Source: Cardiocondyla obscurior
Lineage: Eukaryota; Arthropoda; Insecta; Hymenoptera; Formicidae
Assembly: GCF_019399895.1 (NCBI RefSeq)
Contig: NC_091864.1
Span: 10,208,001-10,272,000 of the forward strand
DNA: 64,000 nt
Direction: 5' to 3'
Shown here piece after piece: positions 51,601 through 63,102 of the stretch. Numbering within the stretch: position 1 is the first letter of the stretch; every line of letters starts with the position of its first letter. Both the position numbers and the translations under genes were made by a program. Under the pieces are notes generated by a model. It worked only from the letters and a program-made list of their open reading frames with translations. It had not been told where the DNA came from and made no database searches.

Positions 51601-52296
51601 TTTTTTTTCAAATATACGTGTGCCCAATGCAATTGAGATCGATTTACAATCAAAGTTTATATTCTTAATACATCAATTGAATAATGTTGCATAATAATAT
51701 TAAGGCCAATCAATTCATCGATTTACATTGGTTGTCATAGGAACGGGTGGGTTTCCGCTGTACTTGATCGAATTATCTATCTGTCGCGAAACGGTGCTAT
51801 GTTACGAATTATGGATTATAATTCTAATAAAACACACTTGAAGTAAAGTACATGCCCTTTGTAGCCTGATTTATTTAAATTCTATAAAATGTTTTAGTAA
51901 TAAATTAAATTAAATCCTGCTTGTCTAATAATAAAGGAAAAGATTTCCATTGTCACCAGAGCAATCGATAACTTTAAATTATAATAAATGTACCATTTAC
52001 TGCTAAGGAATTATCTTCAAAATTTTCCCTCGAAAGTATCCCAATCGGTATGCATTCGTCTGACTTTAGCCATATGCTGACTCACGTCTCCTTTCACCGG
52101 CGTCTTACAAACGTAAAGCTCGAATGCAAAGGCCGACGTGCCGATGTGTCACTCCCAATCCATACCTCAAATCTAGGTATATCCTCGCATCCACGATGCT
52201 TAAGACGCTGTAACGGTTCGCGAGGGAGAGGAAAGCGCTCGTCCGCGGCCGCGATCGTTTGTCACGGCGGCCGTCGTCGAGCCGCTTTTTACGTTC

Positions 52297-52314
52297 CGAC
52301 GACGACGACGACGG
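52297..52314. repeat. (CGA)n microsatellite
   Basis: Five to six CGA units in a GC-rich patch. Confidence 0.85.
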
Positions 52315-54326
52315 CAAGACTCGCGGGGATTTGGCTTAACGGCGGAAACTCAGTCGCCGATTCCTCGTTTTCGCGGCAAGAAACTACCATAAGGTGTTTT
52401 CTGTGGTGCCAGGGTAGGAGAGTGGTACGAGGGAAATAAGGATATGATATAAAGATATGTACGTATATATGTGTGTTTGCGAGGGTGTGTACGTGCTAGG
52501 TGGACGAATGATCTTTCCCCTCGGCCTTCATTCTCTTCTTATCTGCTCGTATCTCTATCTCTTCGACCATCATCCATTTTCGTACCCTATAAGCACCGAC
52601 ACGTACGGACACGACGAGATATCTTGCGCCAGACGGGAATGCGATACCGCTTAACACAGCGGCAGAATTTAATTATCGCGGAACGTTCTTAACGCGCGCG
52701 CGTGTCAAGATTCTCACGCGGATTTGGCAGATTTTAATATTATTTTTTAATATCAAAATAAATCACTGTTGTCGTACCGCGCCAACAAATGCCCCGTTAG
52801 CTTTACGCAGCTTTTAATCGCACGTGAAAATTGTGCAGCGACATTCTTTTTAAATATGAATTTAATAAATATATACATTGCAATAGCTTTCTATATTTTA
52901 CATACAATTCATATTTTTTTTTTTTTTGTAGATAAAAATAAAAATAATGTTAATTTACTTGATATTAATAGAAAAATTTATTCTTTTATTTTTATATGTA
53001 TAGAAAACATTACGTTATTTAAATAATTGCTATATATTGTTCAGACTTACATTATTCTTAGGTTTCATACTCATATAAATGTTAATATAAATTGAATATG
53101 AATAAAGTGACGTTAATAGATGCAAATTCTGTATCGAAGTCTTTAGACTACCCCTTAAAGAACATACTTCGTTTTACCTCGGTTCTTAATCCGACGATCC
53201 TGGTAACCGAGTAACAAATCCCGTTCTGGAATACTGCAAAAGTTGGAAGTTTAAGGAATAAAGTTGAAATTATGGATACGGGAACTATAGGCATGAGAAA
53301 GTTAAAATTGTCCCCTGGGCAGACGGTTCTTTTTTCGTCGATTATTAGAATAACCTTTGTTGAGAGTTTACGTATCAGACAACACTTAAGAATTAAAAAA
53401 TGTAGACTAAAGCGTTATACAGTTTTACAAAACGACGTTTGCAAAATCAAATGACATTTTTTTTTTTTACGAACTTGATATAATTCGCGTTTATAAAATT
53501 GTCCCGTTGTCAAATAAAATAGACTGAATAATACAAAAAATACGAAAAATCTAATGGTTAAATCTCATTACGGAGATCATCGATTAAAATAAAAGGGATA
53601 ATTTTAAAGAATCACAATCCTATTATAACAAGATTTCCTTCTCTTTACTTATAATTCGGAGCTTCAGAATGTAGATCGGAAATAAAATCATCACTAATGG
53701 TTTCCGAAAACATTAGCTTTCCCTTTACTTTTGTAACGTTATTGATACTATAAATCGTAAATAGTAGCTCGGTGCAATTGCATCGCTGAGCGATTAACTG
53801 CTTCGGAGAAACGATTAGACGGACTTAAGCATTATAGTCCACGGTCTAAGGCACGTATTCAGGCCACGATATTAGCGTTGTTAACCCTCTTATGGAGTTT
53901 ACTTGGAATATACATTTAAGCCGTTCACATTCAAGAGACCTGGCGTTTCGTGAGACACCATTTATCGTACATACGATGGCATAGAGTTGAATTTCCATTG
54001 TATTTATCTTCCGTAACCATGTCGTTCTAGATACATTTAGAGAGATTGTTTGAACCTCAATAACGTCATTTTAAAGTGAGATTAAACCGTCATATATCTC
54101 AGCACAAGATGGAGAACATCTTCTAAATGAAATCTTCAAAATTCTCAATAATTGCGAATATCACAAATTTTAACTCACATCGACAAATATTACGTCACGT
54201 ACTGTTAATTATTTTTATTCTCTCCTTTTTTTTTTTTATCTCATGTCCAACGATAATCCATGTAAAGTACAAAATGATAACAAACACACTGCTCAACTTG
54301 CCGCAACGTATAGTACGCGCTGAATG

Positions 54327-54328
<2 letters not shown>

Positions 54329-54363
<35 letters not shown>
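54329..54363. repeat. (AT)n microsatellite
   Basis: About 17 uninterrupted AT units. Confidence 0.95.
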
Positions 54364-54366
<3 letters not shown>

Positions 54367-56204
54367 GTCGTGGAATTTAAAACGAGATATGAAAAGCAAA
54401 TCGCGACACGTAACTCGGGGCTGATAAAAATTTTAATCCCCGCTCGCGCGACTCAGATACTTTTCCTGTTAATTTAATTTTAAACGTTGTCACTCGCGAA
54501 TGTGTAACGCGGATCGCGGTGTAGTCTGGGTGGGAATATGCGACGTCGCTCGTCCACCGGATTTAAAAGTCGAAGTGGCGAAATCGCAATGACGAATTGC
54601 GCGACGAATGAGGGAAAGGAAGTGGAAGTCGCGTAACGAGCGCGACCGACGAACTCACCTTTCCGTAAGCTGTTACACCTACCTTGACCGTTCGTACTTT
54701 GCGGGCTGCAAATTTATTTCCGCCCGAGGCGGGACGACGTATTCGCCCTCGATTTTATTCGCGGTCAGGCAAATCTCCCGCGCCGCGAAACTTAGAGCTG
54801 GCGGAATAAAATCGAGATGATGAATACGGCAACGCCGAGCACGAACGGGAAGGGATTGGAATTGCGGCACTGAGTCTTAATCGTCCTACTTCGTAATAGC
54901 GCGGCGCGTGGGGTATTTTCTTTCGCGCGCAGAGGGGAATCTGTTATAAGTTAAAAAGGGCGGACGTGGTAAAATTAAAACGGCGGAGAACAATGGGCCG
55001 GGGAATAAAAATTGAATTACGTATCGTTGAAACGATAATCCAGCATCGAATAAAAAAGAAAAAAAAAAGGGGGGAACAATTTTGTTTCTTTTTTTCCCCA
55101 GGTACCTTTATCATTTCTTGTAATTAATTAATACGCTGGTTAAAAATTAAATGTAAAGTATAATGCTTCACGGAAAGTACAAATGTTAGAAGAATTACTT
55201 CGGTACGTGATGTACCGTGTATCTGAGATTATAAATGAATTGCATGTATCATTATGATTTTGATAAATTTTACGTTACGTTACTTCCACATAAAATATAA
55301 CACTCGAGCAGCTAAGAGTAAAAGATCCGATATAAAAGGGGGATCTAATTTGTCAGCCGTTCTATCATTTAAATAGATGATTGATGATTTTGCATGCTAA
55401 TTTTATTTACGTTACTTTACATTTTTCGACGAGAATAAAAATTATAAAGCGGTAATAATATGAGAGCTAAAATAACGTTACACATATTTATCAAATTTGA
55501 ATACGCTTTGACTCATTGCGGAATATCATAAAAGAATTTCCATGCTTCGCTGCATCATGCGATGCGCCCGATATGAAACGCCTATATTTCTAAATTAAAT
55601 TCTATCGCGAAAATAATGATTGTTCCATGGTAAAGCTTCGTGATATTTCTTATCATGATTTTTCCTCTTATTTTAGCCGCGTCGGCAGCTCGCAGAAAAG
55701 ATGTCGAAATTACGAATGTGATTGATAATATAGATAATGTTACAGATCGTACTATTGAGTAGTTCAACCTTTCTATATTCCCTGGGCAGAATTCCAGTAC
55801 GGTAAAAAGGGGTGGGCGGACGGGGGGTGAAGGAAAACCCGATCATGACCTGTTTGCGCGCCTACCGAGGAATAAAGATGGAAAACGCGACGAGGCTATC
55901 GGGCTCTCCATCCGATAGTAAAGAACGACAGTCATTCTTAAAATGAGGTTAATCGAAAACATCTCGCGACGTTTGTTACCCCGCGCACGTATCAAGTACG
56001 CAGAGGTGGTAAGTAGGGAGGGGAAGGGTGAACCGTGCAAGATATCTCGAAACGACCGCGCCATGGCTAGCATTCGTAGCTCCAAATCATTTCTCGTCTC
56101 TCCATATTGTCAACCTCCGTATCAAATTGAGAATTGATGTCACATTGGACCCTGAAAATATTGCGTAAGAACGAGCAGAAAACCTCCTTCTCTTCTCGAA
56201 AAGT

Positions 56205-56227
56205 AAAAAAAAAAAAAAAAAAAAAAA
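56205..56227. repeat. Poly-A tract
   Basis: A23, about 750 bp from the 3' side of the DUF4789 gene. Confidence 0.9.
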
Positions 56228-56972
56228 TCAGCCTCATACTTCTTTCCATACTTTGATATTTTTGAACTTCATCTATTCGCAATTGTCATTTTGTGAAGCA
56301 ATAAAAATGCGACGCTGGGCAATGTAAAAGAATTTTATTTTTATCACATCTTACTTGACTAATTAAAGCGTATCAGTTTTAAATACAAGCATGTCAAATT
56401 AAGTATCTAAAAACACATACAAGTACCTGACTTAATAATTATAAATATATGTTATTTAAATTAAGACGAGATTCATATGAAGTAAATACATTTATATCTG
56501 CATAAACCTAAATGAGTTTCTGCACCCCTGAGTAAATAATTAAAACATTTCCTACTAATTATCAGACTAATTTTTGATTTACGTTTCTCTTTTGGAACCT
56601 ATTTTTAAATTACAAATTTGAGTCCGGGAAAAGCGCTAATTTCCATAATACAAACTCAGCGCGCGCGGCAATCTATCCCTTTACAGATTATCCGCGTAAC
56701 ATTATTTTCGCAAGATCTAACCGTTTACATTGGATACACACAGTCAGGGAGAAGCCAGTATTTATACTTGCGGTATGGAAATTTTTACGCGTTTCACTTG
56801 AACAAATATTTTTGTCTGCATCAGATAGAGTTGAGCATAACGTTGTTCTTTCCCCGAACTTTTGACCTGGAAAATTTGCAGTCGCTGTCGTCATCTGTCG
56901 TATGTCAAGTCGCATAGTATGTGAGTCTCGAATTCGCCAGCTGTCGATTACGTTTCTCTCTGTACAAAATCT

Positions 56973-57245
56973 TTAGAATATAAGGTCCTTGCAGTACGGC
57001 TTCAGTAACCGACGGTTGAATACTAGTACCCGACCGACGTTACAGGGACCTTGTTCGCCTTCCTTGTAGCATCTACGGGTTCCCGGCCACAGTATCATGT
57101 TATCTGCACATCCCGTTGCGAGTTTGATGTAGTCCGCTTGGTCGGGGAAGTACAAGAGCTCGGAATTCACAATTTCTGTGATGCCGACCGCCGACCGGGC
57201 AAAAGTACACGTTACGATAAGGATAAGTAATGCCGATGGATGCAT
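56973..57245 (-). CDS. Small secreted DUF4789-family protein, 90 aa
   Basis: An intact ATG-to-stop frame encodes a 90-residue protein. Residues 1 to about 20 form a signal peptide (MHPSALLILIV core, Ala-rich end), so it is probably secreted. The C-terminal half carries the pattern I associate with the insect DUF4789 family: LWP, RCY, EGEQGPC, then VLVF and a final basic PYCK. Four cysteines follow the signal peptide (near residues 46, 59, 67, 84), enough for two disulfides. Just upstream of the ATG the minus strand reads TTATTTTCAG, a good 3' splice site at about 57284, so the ATG lies about 39 nt into an exon and a 5' non-coding exon is expected further right. The stop follows a short KDLIF tail and no downstream exon is needed. 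Family assignment is by motif recall, not a search. The molecular function of the family is unknown to me. Confidence 0.82.
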   Translation of the reverse strand: MHPSALLILIVTCTFARSAVGITEIVNSELLYFPDQADYIKLATGCADNMILWPGTRRCYKEGEQGPCNVGRVLVFNRRLLKPYCKDLIF

Positions 57246-57285
57246 TTTGATGTACCGTCACTTGCACAAAATCAATCGGAAATCT
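57246..57285 (-). promoter_or_regulatory. 3' splice site and 5'UTR of the DUF4789 gene
   Basis: On the minus strand a T-rich tract ends in TTTTCAG about 39 nt before the ATG of the DUF4789 gene. This is a canonical acceptor and implies that transcription starts in an upstream non-coding exon (coordinates above 57300). I could not identify that exon in the AT-rich sequence to the right. Confidence 0.6.
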
Positions 57286-58540
57286 GAAAATAATAAATTT
57301 GTTTATTAATTGTTTAAATTAATTAGAAAATAAAAGTATCAACATTCATTAATATTGATTTATTGATTTCGGAGTACAACTCTCAATTACTATGATACTT
57401 TGCGAAATCGATTTAACTTTCTATTTTTAGTTTTAAAAATTATGCTATATTTATTCATTGCATGCTGTAACACGAGATATTTAAACAGAAGTTTATTAAA
57501 TAAAAAAATGTTAATAAAAAATGGGAGATGTATCAATTTTAATAAATATTGTATGGCAACACGCACGTAGCTAAAAGAGAATTTCAAAAATTCTACAAAT
57601 ATTTTTCATATCCCGTACATTTAATTTATATCATTTGATCGCGATGGTCACATACACAATAAATAAAAATTTCACTAAAGTAGTGCCGTGCTGATAACAT
57701 ACCAATTTATAGTATATAATCAGATTTCGAAAAGTAAAAAATAATTAACTGATATAAAAGTAAACTTTCAATCTGAATAAATTTTTACAATAAATTATAT
57801 ATTTTATTCTTATGTTATCTGCATAAAAATTTAAATAATAAATAAATACAAATATTTTTTTATTTAGATGTAGTCTGTGTTGAAATAATATGTTTCACGA
57901 AAAATGAAATTTTTATCTATATCGCTTTAAATACCAGTAGCTAAATGATAGCTCCTGGATAACGAATATGCTTATCAATATAAATAAATGGAGAAAATAA
58001 AATGATTTTATCGGGTTTATTTTTTTTTTTCTCATTCTTGTTTTCAAAGAAGATTTGTTTAAAAATCGGTTGTGAGACGTATAAAAGAGGCGTAATAAAA
58101 AGTACCCGAACTGTGTTCGGAGCACAGCTTATAGCTGGAATATCTGGCGGAAAGTCCCGATTTCATGCGTACGTATAGCTTTTAGAGAAAACAAAGCAAC
58201 TCCACAAGTGCGGCAAACTCGAGAAGGTGAGAGAAGTACAAGAAAAGAAGATTATATAGAGTTCCCGCAAAACACCGGCTCGTGAACGGCGATAGTGCTC
58301 GCGCGAGCGTGTTTATTTCTACCCTATCGCGTTTCGCGAAATTTTCGCGCGCGGCTAGGAAACTGCGGTCCGCGGTTCACCGTTCATAGAAAGTTTCAAA
58401 CTAATTTTCCACTTGGACAAACGGTGCGTTAGCGACTGTATAGAACAATTTTTGATAACAGTATTACGCTATCATCTTGAATAAAAATTGTTATATTTAG
58501 TAAACGCTATAATATATTATTCAATATAAAAGAAAAATGA
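57286..58540. other. Gene-free AT-rich stretch
   Basis: It should contain the upstream non-coding exon of the DUF4789 gene if that exon is near. A GC-rich patch at 58.18-58.43 kb is the only non-AT-rich part and a possible promoter region. No TATA or initiator pair was convincing. Confidence 0.4.
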
Positions 58541-58803
58541 TTAATTACGAATTTTATGCATATAAATATCTACACAATTAAATATAGATTTCGTTAAAAT
58601 GGTGGAGCAATATTTGGTTCGATCGATTGCATTTCTGCTCGTTTCAGTGTCATCTTGCGCTATGCCATCTCGAAATGTGGCTACTTTAAGAAGGTCGTAG
58701 CATTGATAATAAAAATTATGTCTGACGCCGCGATCTGTGATGGCCAGTTTAAAGAATGCCGTAAAATCCTGGTCATAATGGGTAGGCAGTTCTTGCAGGT
58801 ACG

Positions 58804-59145
58804 TCAACGTAAACTTTTATGGATGATGCGCAAGGAACGGGGAAATATTTTCTTTCGAGAGATTCCGCAGCCGCGGTGAAAAATCACGTTTAAACGATGG
58901 CAGGCGTTCCATTGTGAATCTACATTAATAGATAAAAATTTTTTTTCATGCATTACACGAGTTGTTTCCGACGGCGGGAATAGCGTTGTTTGCATTAAAA
59001 TGCGATCCAAATGTTTGCTTAAAATTTTGTAGACTGGGCATTCTTTACATTCGTTTCTTTGTAAAATTGTTGCTACAAGCAGGACGAAAATTGAAAATGT
59101 ATGAAAAGTACAATGCAACCGGAACATTATTTTAAAACTAAACAT
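58804..59145 (-). CDS. Candidate secreted ORF, 113 aa
   Basis: An ATG frame (second ATG at codon 7) begins with a hydrophobic segment, LHCTFHTFSIFVLLVATIL, that reads as a signal peptide, followed by NECKECP and two later cysteines (NACH, RGCG). The tail is basic (SRKKIFPRSLRIIHKSLR). The frame ends at TGA. A different minus-strand frame stays open from 58807 down to 58541 (88 codons, ending HKIRN), which fits either a second exon or a frameshifted older gene. It lies about 1.6 kb from the DUF4789 gene on the same strand. No family is recognised. Confidence 0.32.
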   Translation of the reverse strand: MFSFKIMFRLHCTFHTFSIFVLLVATILQRNECKECPVYKILSKHLDRILMQTTLFPPSETTRVMHEKKFLSINVDSQWNACHRLNVIFHRGCGISRKKIFPRSLRIIHKSLR

Positions 59146-62100
59146 CGTTCATTATTATTTTTCGATCCAAAAGAAACAAAGTTTTACACACGCGAATAAC
59201 TTCTGTATCAAGATGTAAAGGCAATCGATGAATAATTCATGAAGTTTATGCGTCGCATATCCAAGTTTTGTTGTACATAAATTTTAATGATATTTTAACA
59301 AACACTTCCACTTTCATACATGTCCATGTGCGCATAATGTTTGAACATGTAAATTTTCCCCGATATGATTGATTATTCCTTATTATTTTAAATTTTCATT
59401 TTAATATTAAATTATCCACGATTATTCGTTATCGTTCTAAATGTTCGTTAAAACTTTTAATTGCATAATTGATAGCATTATGAAATATTGTGGTCTTGAT
59501 TGAAATCAATTTCGAAATATGCCAAAGAGTTACAATAGAGAAATTGATTCTGCGCGGATATATTTTTTTGTGACTGAATTAATAGCAACGCATTTCCTCA
59601 CGTAATATCACGATGAAACGTATTCGCAATAACATTCGCATAAACTGCGGGAAAATACGCGATACTTATTTTGTCATTTTCTTATTGCGTCAGATCGTTT
59701 TATCATTAAGTATTAATTAACGTCGCCTCAGGCTGAATCGATAACCAACTAAAATTAACCTTTACAAATGTAAGTGAGCAAACGTTCGCAATAATTGTAA
59801 AGTATCTTTTAGCAATGTGCTTAGTAAAGACATCACGCAATATCATCATCAAGCCAAGTCACCGTCGTTGCCCTAGGCAATCAAAGCAAGTCGACTACTA
59901 CTACTTGTATTGGCTTTAGTTGTAATGTTTAACTTAAACAATTTAATGCACGTGTAACTACAGACACCGCGCGTAATCAAATGCACATCAAACCGCGCGC
60001 GTTTCTTGCAGAAATTCTTGAACGATTGTTAATCAGCTCTTGATCAATTCCTCCCGCTGGACCGTAAGAAAAGAAAAAAGAAAAAAAAAAAACTTGATTA
60101 ACAAATTTTGAAAGACAGTGCAAGCTTGTAATAAAAGTTATCGCGATAACAGCGTGCGCCACTTGGCGTGATTAAAGACGAGTTAACTTTGGGCTGGAAT
60201 AATAAATTGCGCTATCTCCATCTGAATGCTTAAATTTTCGAGCGTGGAACAGAACACAATGGGCGGGTATATCTGGCTCCTTCAGGTGAAATACTCGCGA
60301 TAATTCCAGAGGAAAGTTTCAACATTACTCCGCGATACGGTGACCGGTCCTTTAGACTAAGTTGTTGCTCCGACAGTCTAGCTTAAGTAACCCTTGGTTA
60401 GCGCTTCGCTTCTCCTCTCTGGATACGGCGATACAGGCGAACGGAATTCGTTACAATCGACCGCCAAAAAGGCGGAGCGTAGAGATGACCAACTTGTCAT
60501 ATCGATCGCTTGCTTCTCCGTAGATCCGCGATTTATATGCTGATAAGTGCGATTCGCATTGTAAATCTCTTAGAAATACGGTCCGGCATTTATATTCGGC
60601 GCTCCTATCTTTTGTCTGCACTTTTTTTTCCTTTTTTTTTTTTATCTTTATATCTTTCACAGAGCGGAAGGATTATGGAGCGTTTGCGAGACCATACGCG
60701 GGATATATCCATTATAAATGCGCAACGGGTTTTAAAACAATTTATCGCCTATATATATATAGCCTTGTCGGGTTGTCACGCGGCCGCCGGTATATATGGT
60801 GCATCGTAATTTTAAAAAATAGGTCCATCGCACCGTAATCTGCAATCGTAGAAATGAAATACACAACATGGAGTGCACCTCCGCGCGCTGTCTCCTCGTT
60901 GCTATCTCCTTTTCTGATTTTCAGTTATTTATCCTTTTTATTAATTTATTTTTTGTTCCCCGTAATTTCTTCCGACGCATTACTGTGGGAAAATACAAAT
61001 CGCAAGGATTACACGTGCACCGGCTGACTCCCGAGCGGTTGACGAGAACGATTAATTTTTGCCTGTCTCTCCCGTCAACGTGGGTGCTTCGGTAACCGAA
61101 GTCGGCTAATTTTATCTCTCGCACACGAAAAATTCGGAGATTAATTTCCGTTCGCAAACAAAGAATGCGTATTTGCCTCAGTACCATTTACATATCTACG
61201 TTCGTTAAAAAAAAAAAAAAAAACAGCGTTTTACAATGCGAATAATTTTATCGCAAGTTAAATAAAAAGGAATTTGTTATTTTCCGAAGCCTTTTATTTT
61301 CTGGCTTTAAAAATTTCAACATATTACATGCAATTGTTAGCAATGAAATAATTATTAATAAATTTTATATTTTTCCGTAATAATTAATAAAAATACGCGT
61401 GAGAAAACTAGAAACAGAACACAAAGACGATTAAGTAAAAAAAGAAAATGTAATTAGACTTGGAGAATTAAATAATAATGAAACAAATTAAAAAAATTTT
61501 AAGCTGTTGTTTTGTACTTGTTTATTTCGCGCAATAAATTCAAATGAAAAGTCGCGTTGTTTTGTCGCAAAAACTTGCGCGATCAATTTCAGAGAAACAC
61601 GGAAGCAGAAGTTTGATTCGAGGAAAGCAGGAGCAAATAACTATAAAGGAAATGGACGATTTTCTGAAGAATACGTTGCGCCTGATATACCCGAATACCT
61701 TCAAAATTTTTGATGGTACATTTTTGTACGGTATATAAACGTTTCTGTAAGGCAAACTCGATCCCGGGCTATAAACGATTTCCCAAGTTACTTTGGAATC
61801 ACGACCGTTGCGAGATCGAGCATAAAACCGCGCTCGGCTTGCTTTGCGAACACAAAGGCAGGTCCTAAAACGCCCAATGGCGCGAGATGCAAATCATCTT
61901 GCATAATTTACACTAAACTTACACGGTACCGTCTGCCGTTTTCGCGGCCAACAAGATTAACGATTACTTTACACTCACATTTATTCGTTCTTCGTCCAAC
62001 TTGGCACGCGACTTCGTTCCCCTTTTTTCTCTTCCACTCTTCTTTCCCCGCGCTTTCTACGTTTCACGTTATATACCGTGATCCTATATACCTGTAATAC

Positions 62101-62849
62101 CTTCGTCCCGGGTTACCAGTCAAATTACGCTTTACGAGCAATTCGCGGCGCTAATACAAATTTAATAATCAACGGCAGCAAAACGCCGCACACGTACGAA
62201 TCGGTGCCAGCACGGAGACTGAAGACGCGTATCAAAAGTTAATCTGTGAGAGACTCCATAAGTACTCGGCAAGGTTGGTGGTGGAGAGAGCGTGGTAGGG
62301 AAGAAGCTATCCACGCTGCCTCGAGACGTGTCATCGTTTTTAGCTGTTACTGAGAAAAGGACAAGGCAGAGAAGAAGGAAGGATAAAGGTTAGATTAATC
62401 CGCGAGGAGGTGATCGTCTCTCCCAGAATAGGTCCGATCGTGAGAGGACTACTTCTCCGTTAGCGGTATCTTTCGCTAAGCTCTCGGAAGTCTTTCTTTC
62501 CCTGGGGAAATGAAAGAATATATTTTATATTTCCAATGTAGCATCCACCGGGACGGCCGGTTATTCAATGAATTATATGCCCCACTGCGCGAATAAATAC
62601 AGAACTTGCTATATCGGAATACATCGCCGACTAGATGATTCGATTTGTTTTACATCACTTTGCGTATTTATTAAATGACATGAATTATTTATAAGGTGAG
62701 CCTTGCACGTTAATCTAAACCGCGATATATTGTCCCCGCAAATTTATCAGACAAAACCTGGCCGTAGACAAACAATTTGTACCTTTCTAAAAATCTATTT
62801 AAACGGTGCACTGTGAAATTTTTGTTGCCATTGTTTGTCATAAAAATTT
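59146..62849. other. Gene-free stretch
   Basis: AT-rich with GC patches at 60.2-61.1 and 61.75-62.5 kb. Two overlapping plus frames at 61507-61738 both look mildly protein-like, which argues against either. Nothing else was supported. Confidence 0.5.
61207..61223. repeat. Poly-A tract
   Basis: A17. Confidence 0.9.
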
Positions 62850-63101
62850 TGACGTTCTGGAAAAAGTGCGCTAGAAAATTTCATGTTAGCGTCAGTGACG
62901 CATTCGTTGGAAATTAGTCATCGCACTGACGTATACGTTGATTTCATTCGCGTTACGCTCGACCGTAACCTTCACACTTAAAACAAAAAATCTCCACCGT
63001 GTCTCTTATGACGTGTTTATGATGGTTTAACCTGTTCGGAACCACTTACGGCAACGAGCTATAAATTCTTTGGAACAGGTTGAACTATCGCCATCACGTC
63101 A
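62850..63101. promoter_or_regulatory. Cluster of TGACG (CRE/ATF-type) half-sites
   Basis: Six TGACG/CGTCA pentamers occur in about 250 bp: 62850-62854, 62890-62894, 62896-62900, 62928-62932, 63009-63013 and 63097-63101. Chance would give about half of one. The last two are the bases of the hairpin at 63008-63102. They resemble half-sites of CREB/ATF bZIP factors. Function is inferred only from clustering. Confidence 0.3.
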
Positions 63102-63102
63102 T
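63008..63102. ncRNA. Precursor-miRNA-like hairpin
   Basis: Arms 63008-63036 and 63074-63102 pair over 29 positions with about 22 matches, including uninterrupted ATGACGTG/CACGTCAT at the base and AACCTGTT/AACAGGTT near the loop. The loop is about 37 nt. Size and imperfect pairing resemble an insect pre-miRNA. It matches no miRNA that I remember. The strand of any transcript is undetermined. It may instead be a chance or regulatory palindrome. Confidence 0.3.

Larger units (their letters stand above)
48621..56972. other. Gene-free stretch
   Basis: CpG-rich patches lie at 49.1-50.9, 52.05-52.7 and 54.5-55.0 kb in otherwise AT-rich DNA. The largest open frames (49634-50143 minus, Arg/Lys-rich and without an ATG start; 50317-50739 minus; 52050-52439 plus) overlap others on the opposite strand and are not called. 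Confidence 0.5.

Noticed and set aside
60921..61187. Minus ORF containing KLADFGY, like a protein kinase DFG segment
   Set aside because: No catalytic-loop HRD, APE or other kinase motif in order around it. The match is a short coincidence, and the plus strand is open too.
61507..61738. Two overlapping plus frames with amphipathic stretches (KEMDDFLKNTL)
   Set aside because: Both frames look equally plausible over the same bases, each is under 70 codons, and there are no flanking signals.
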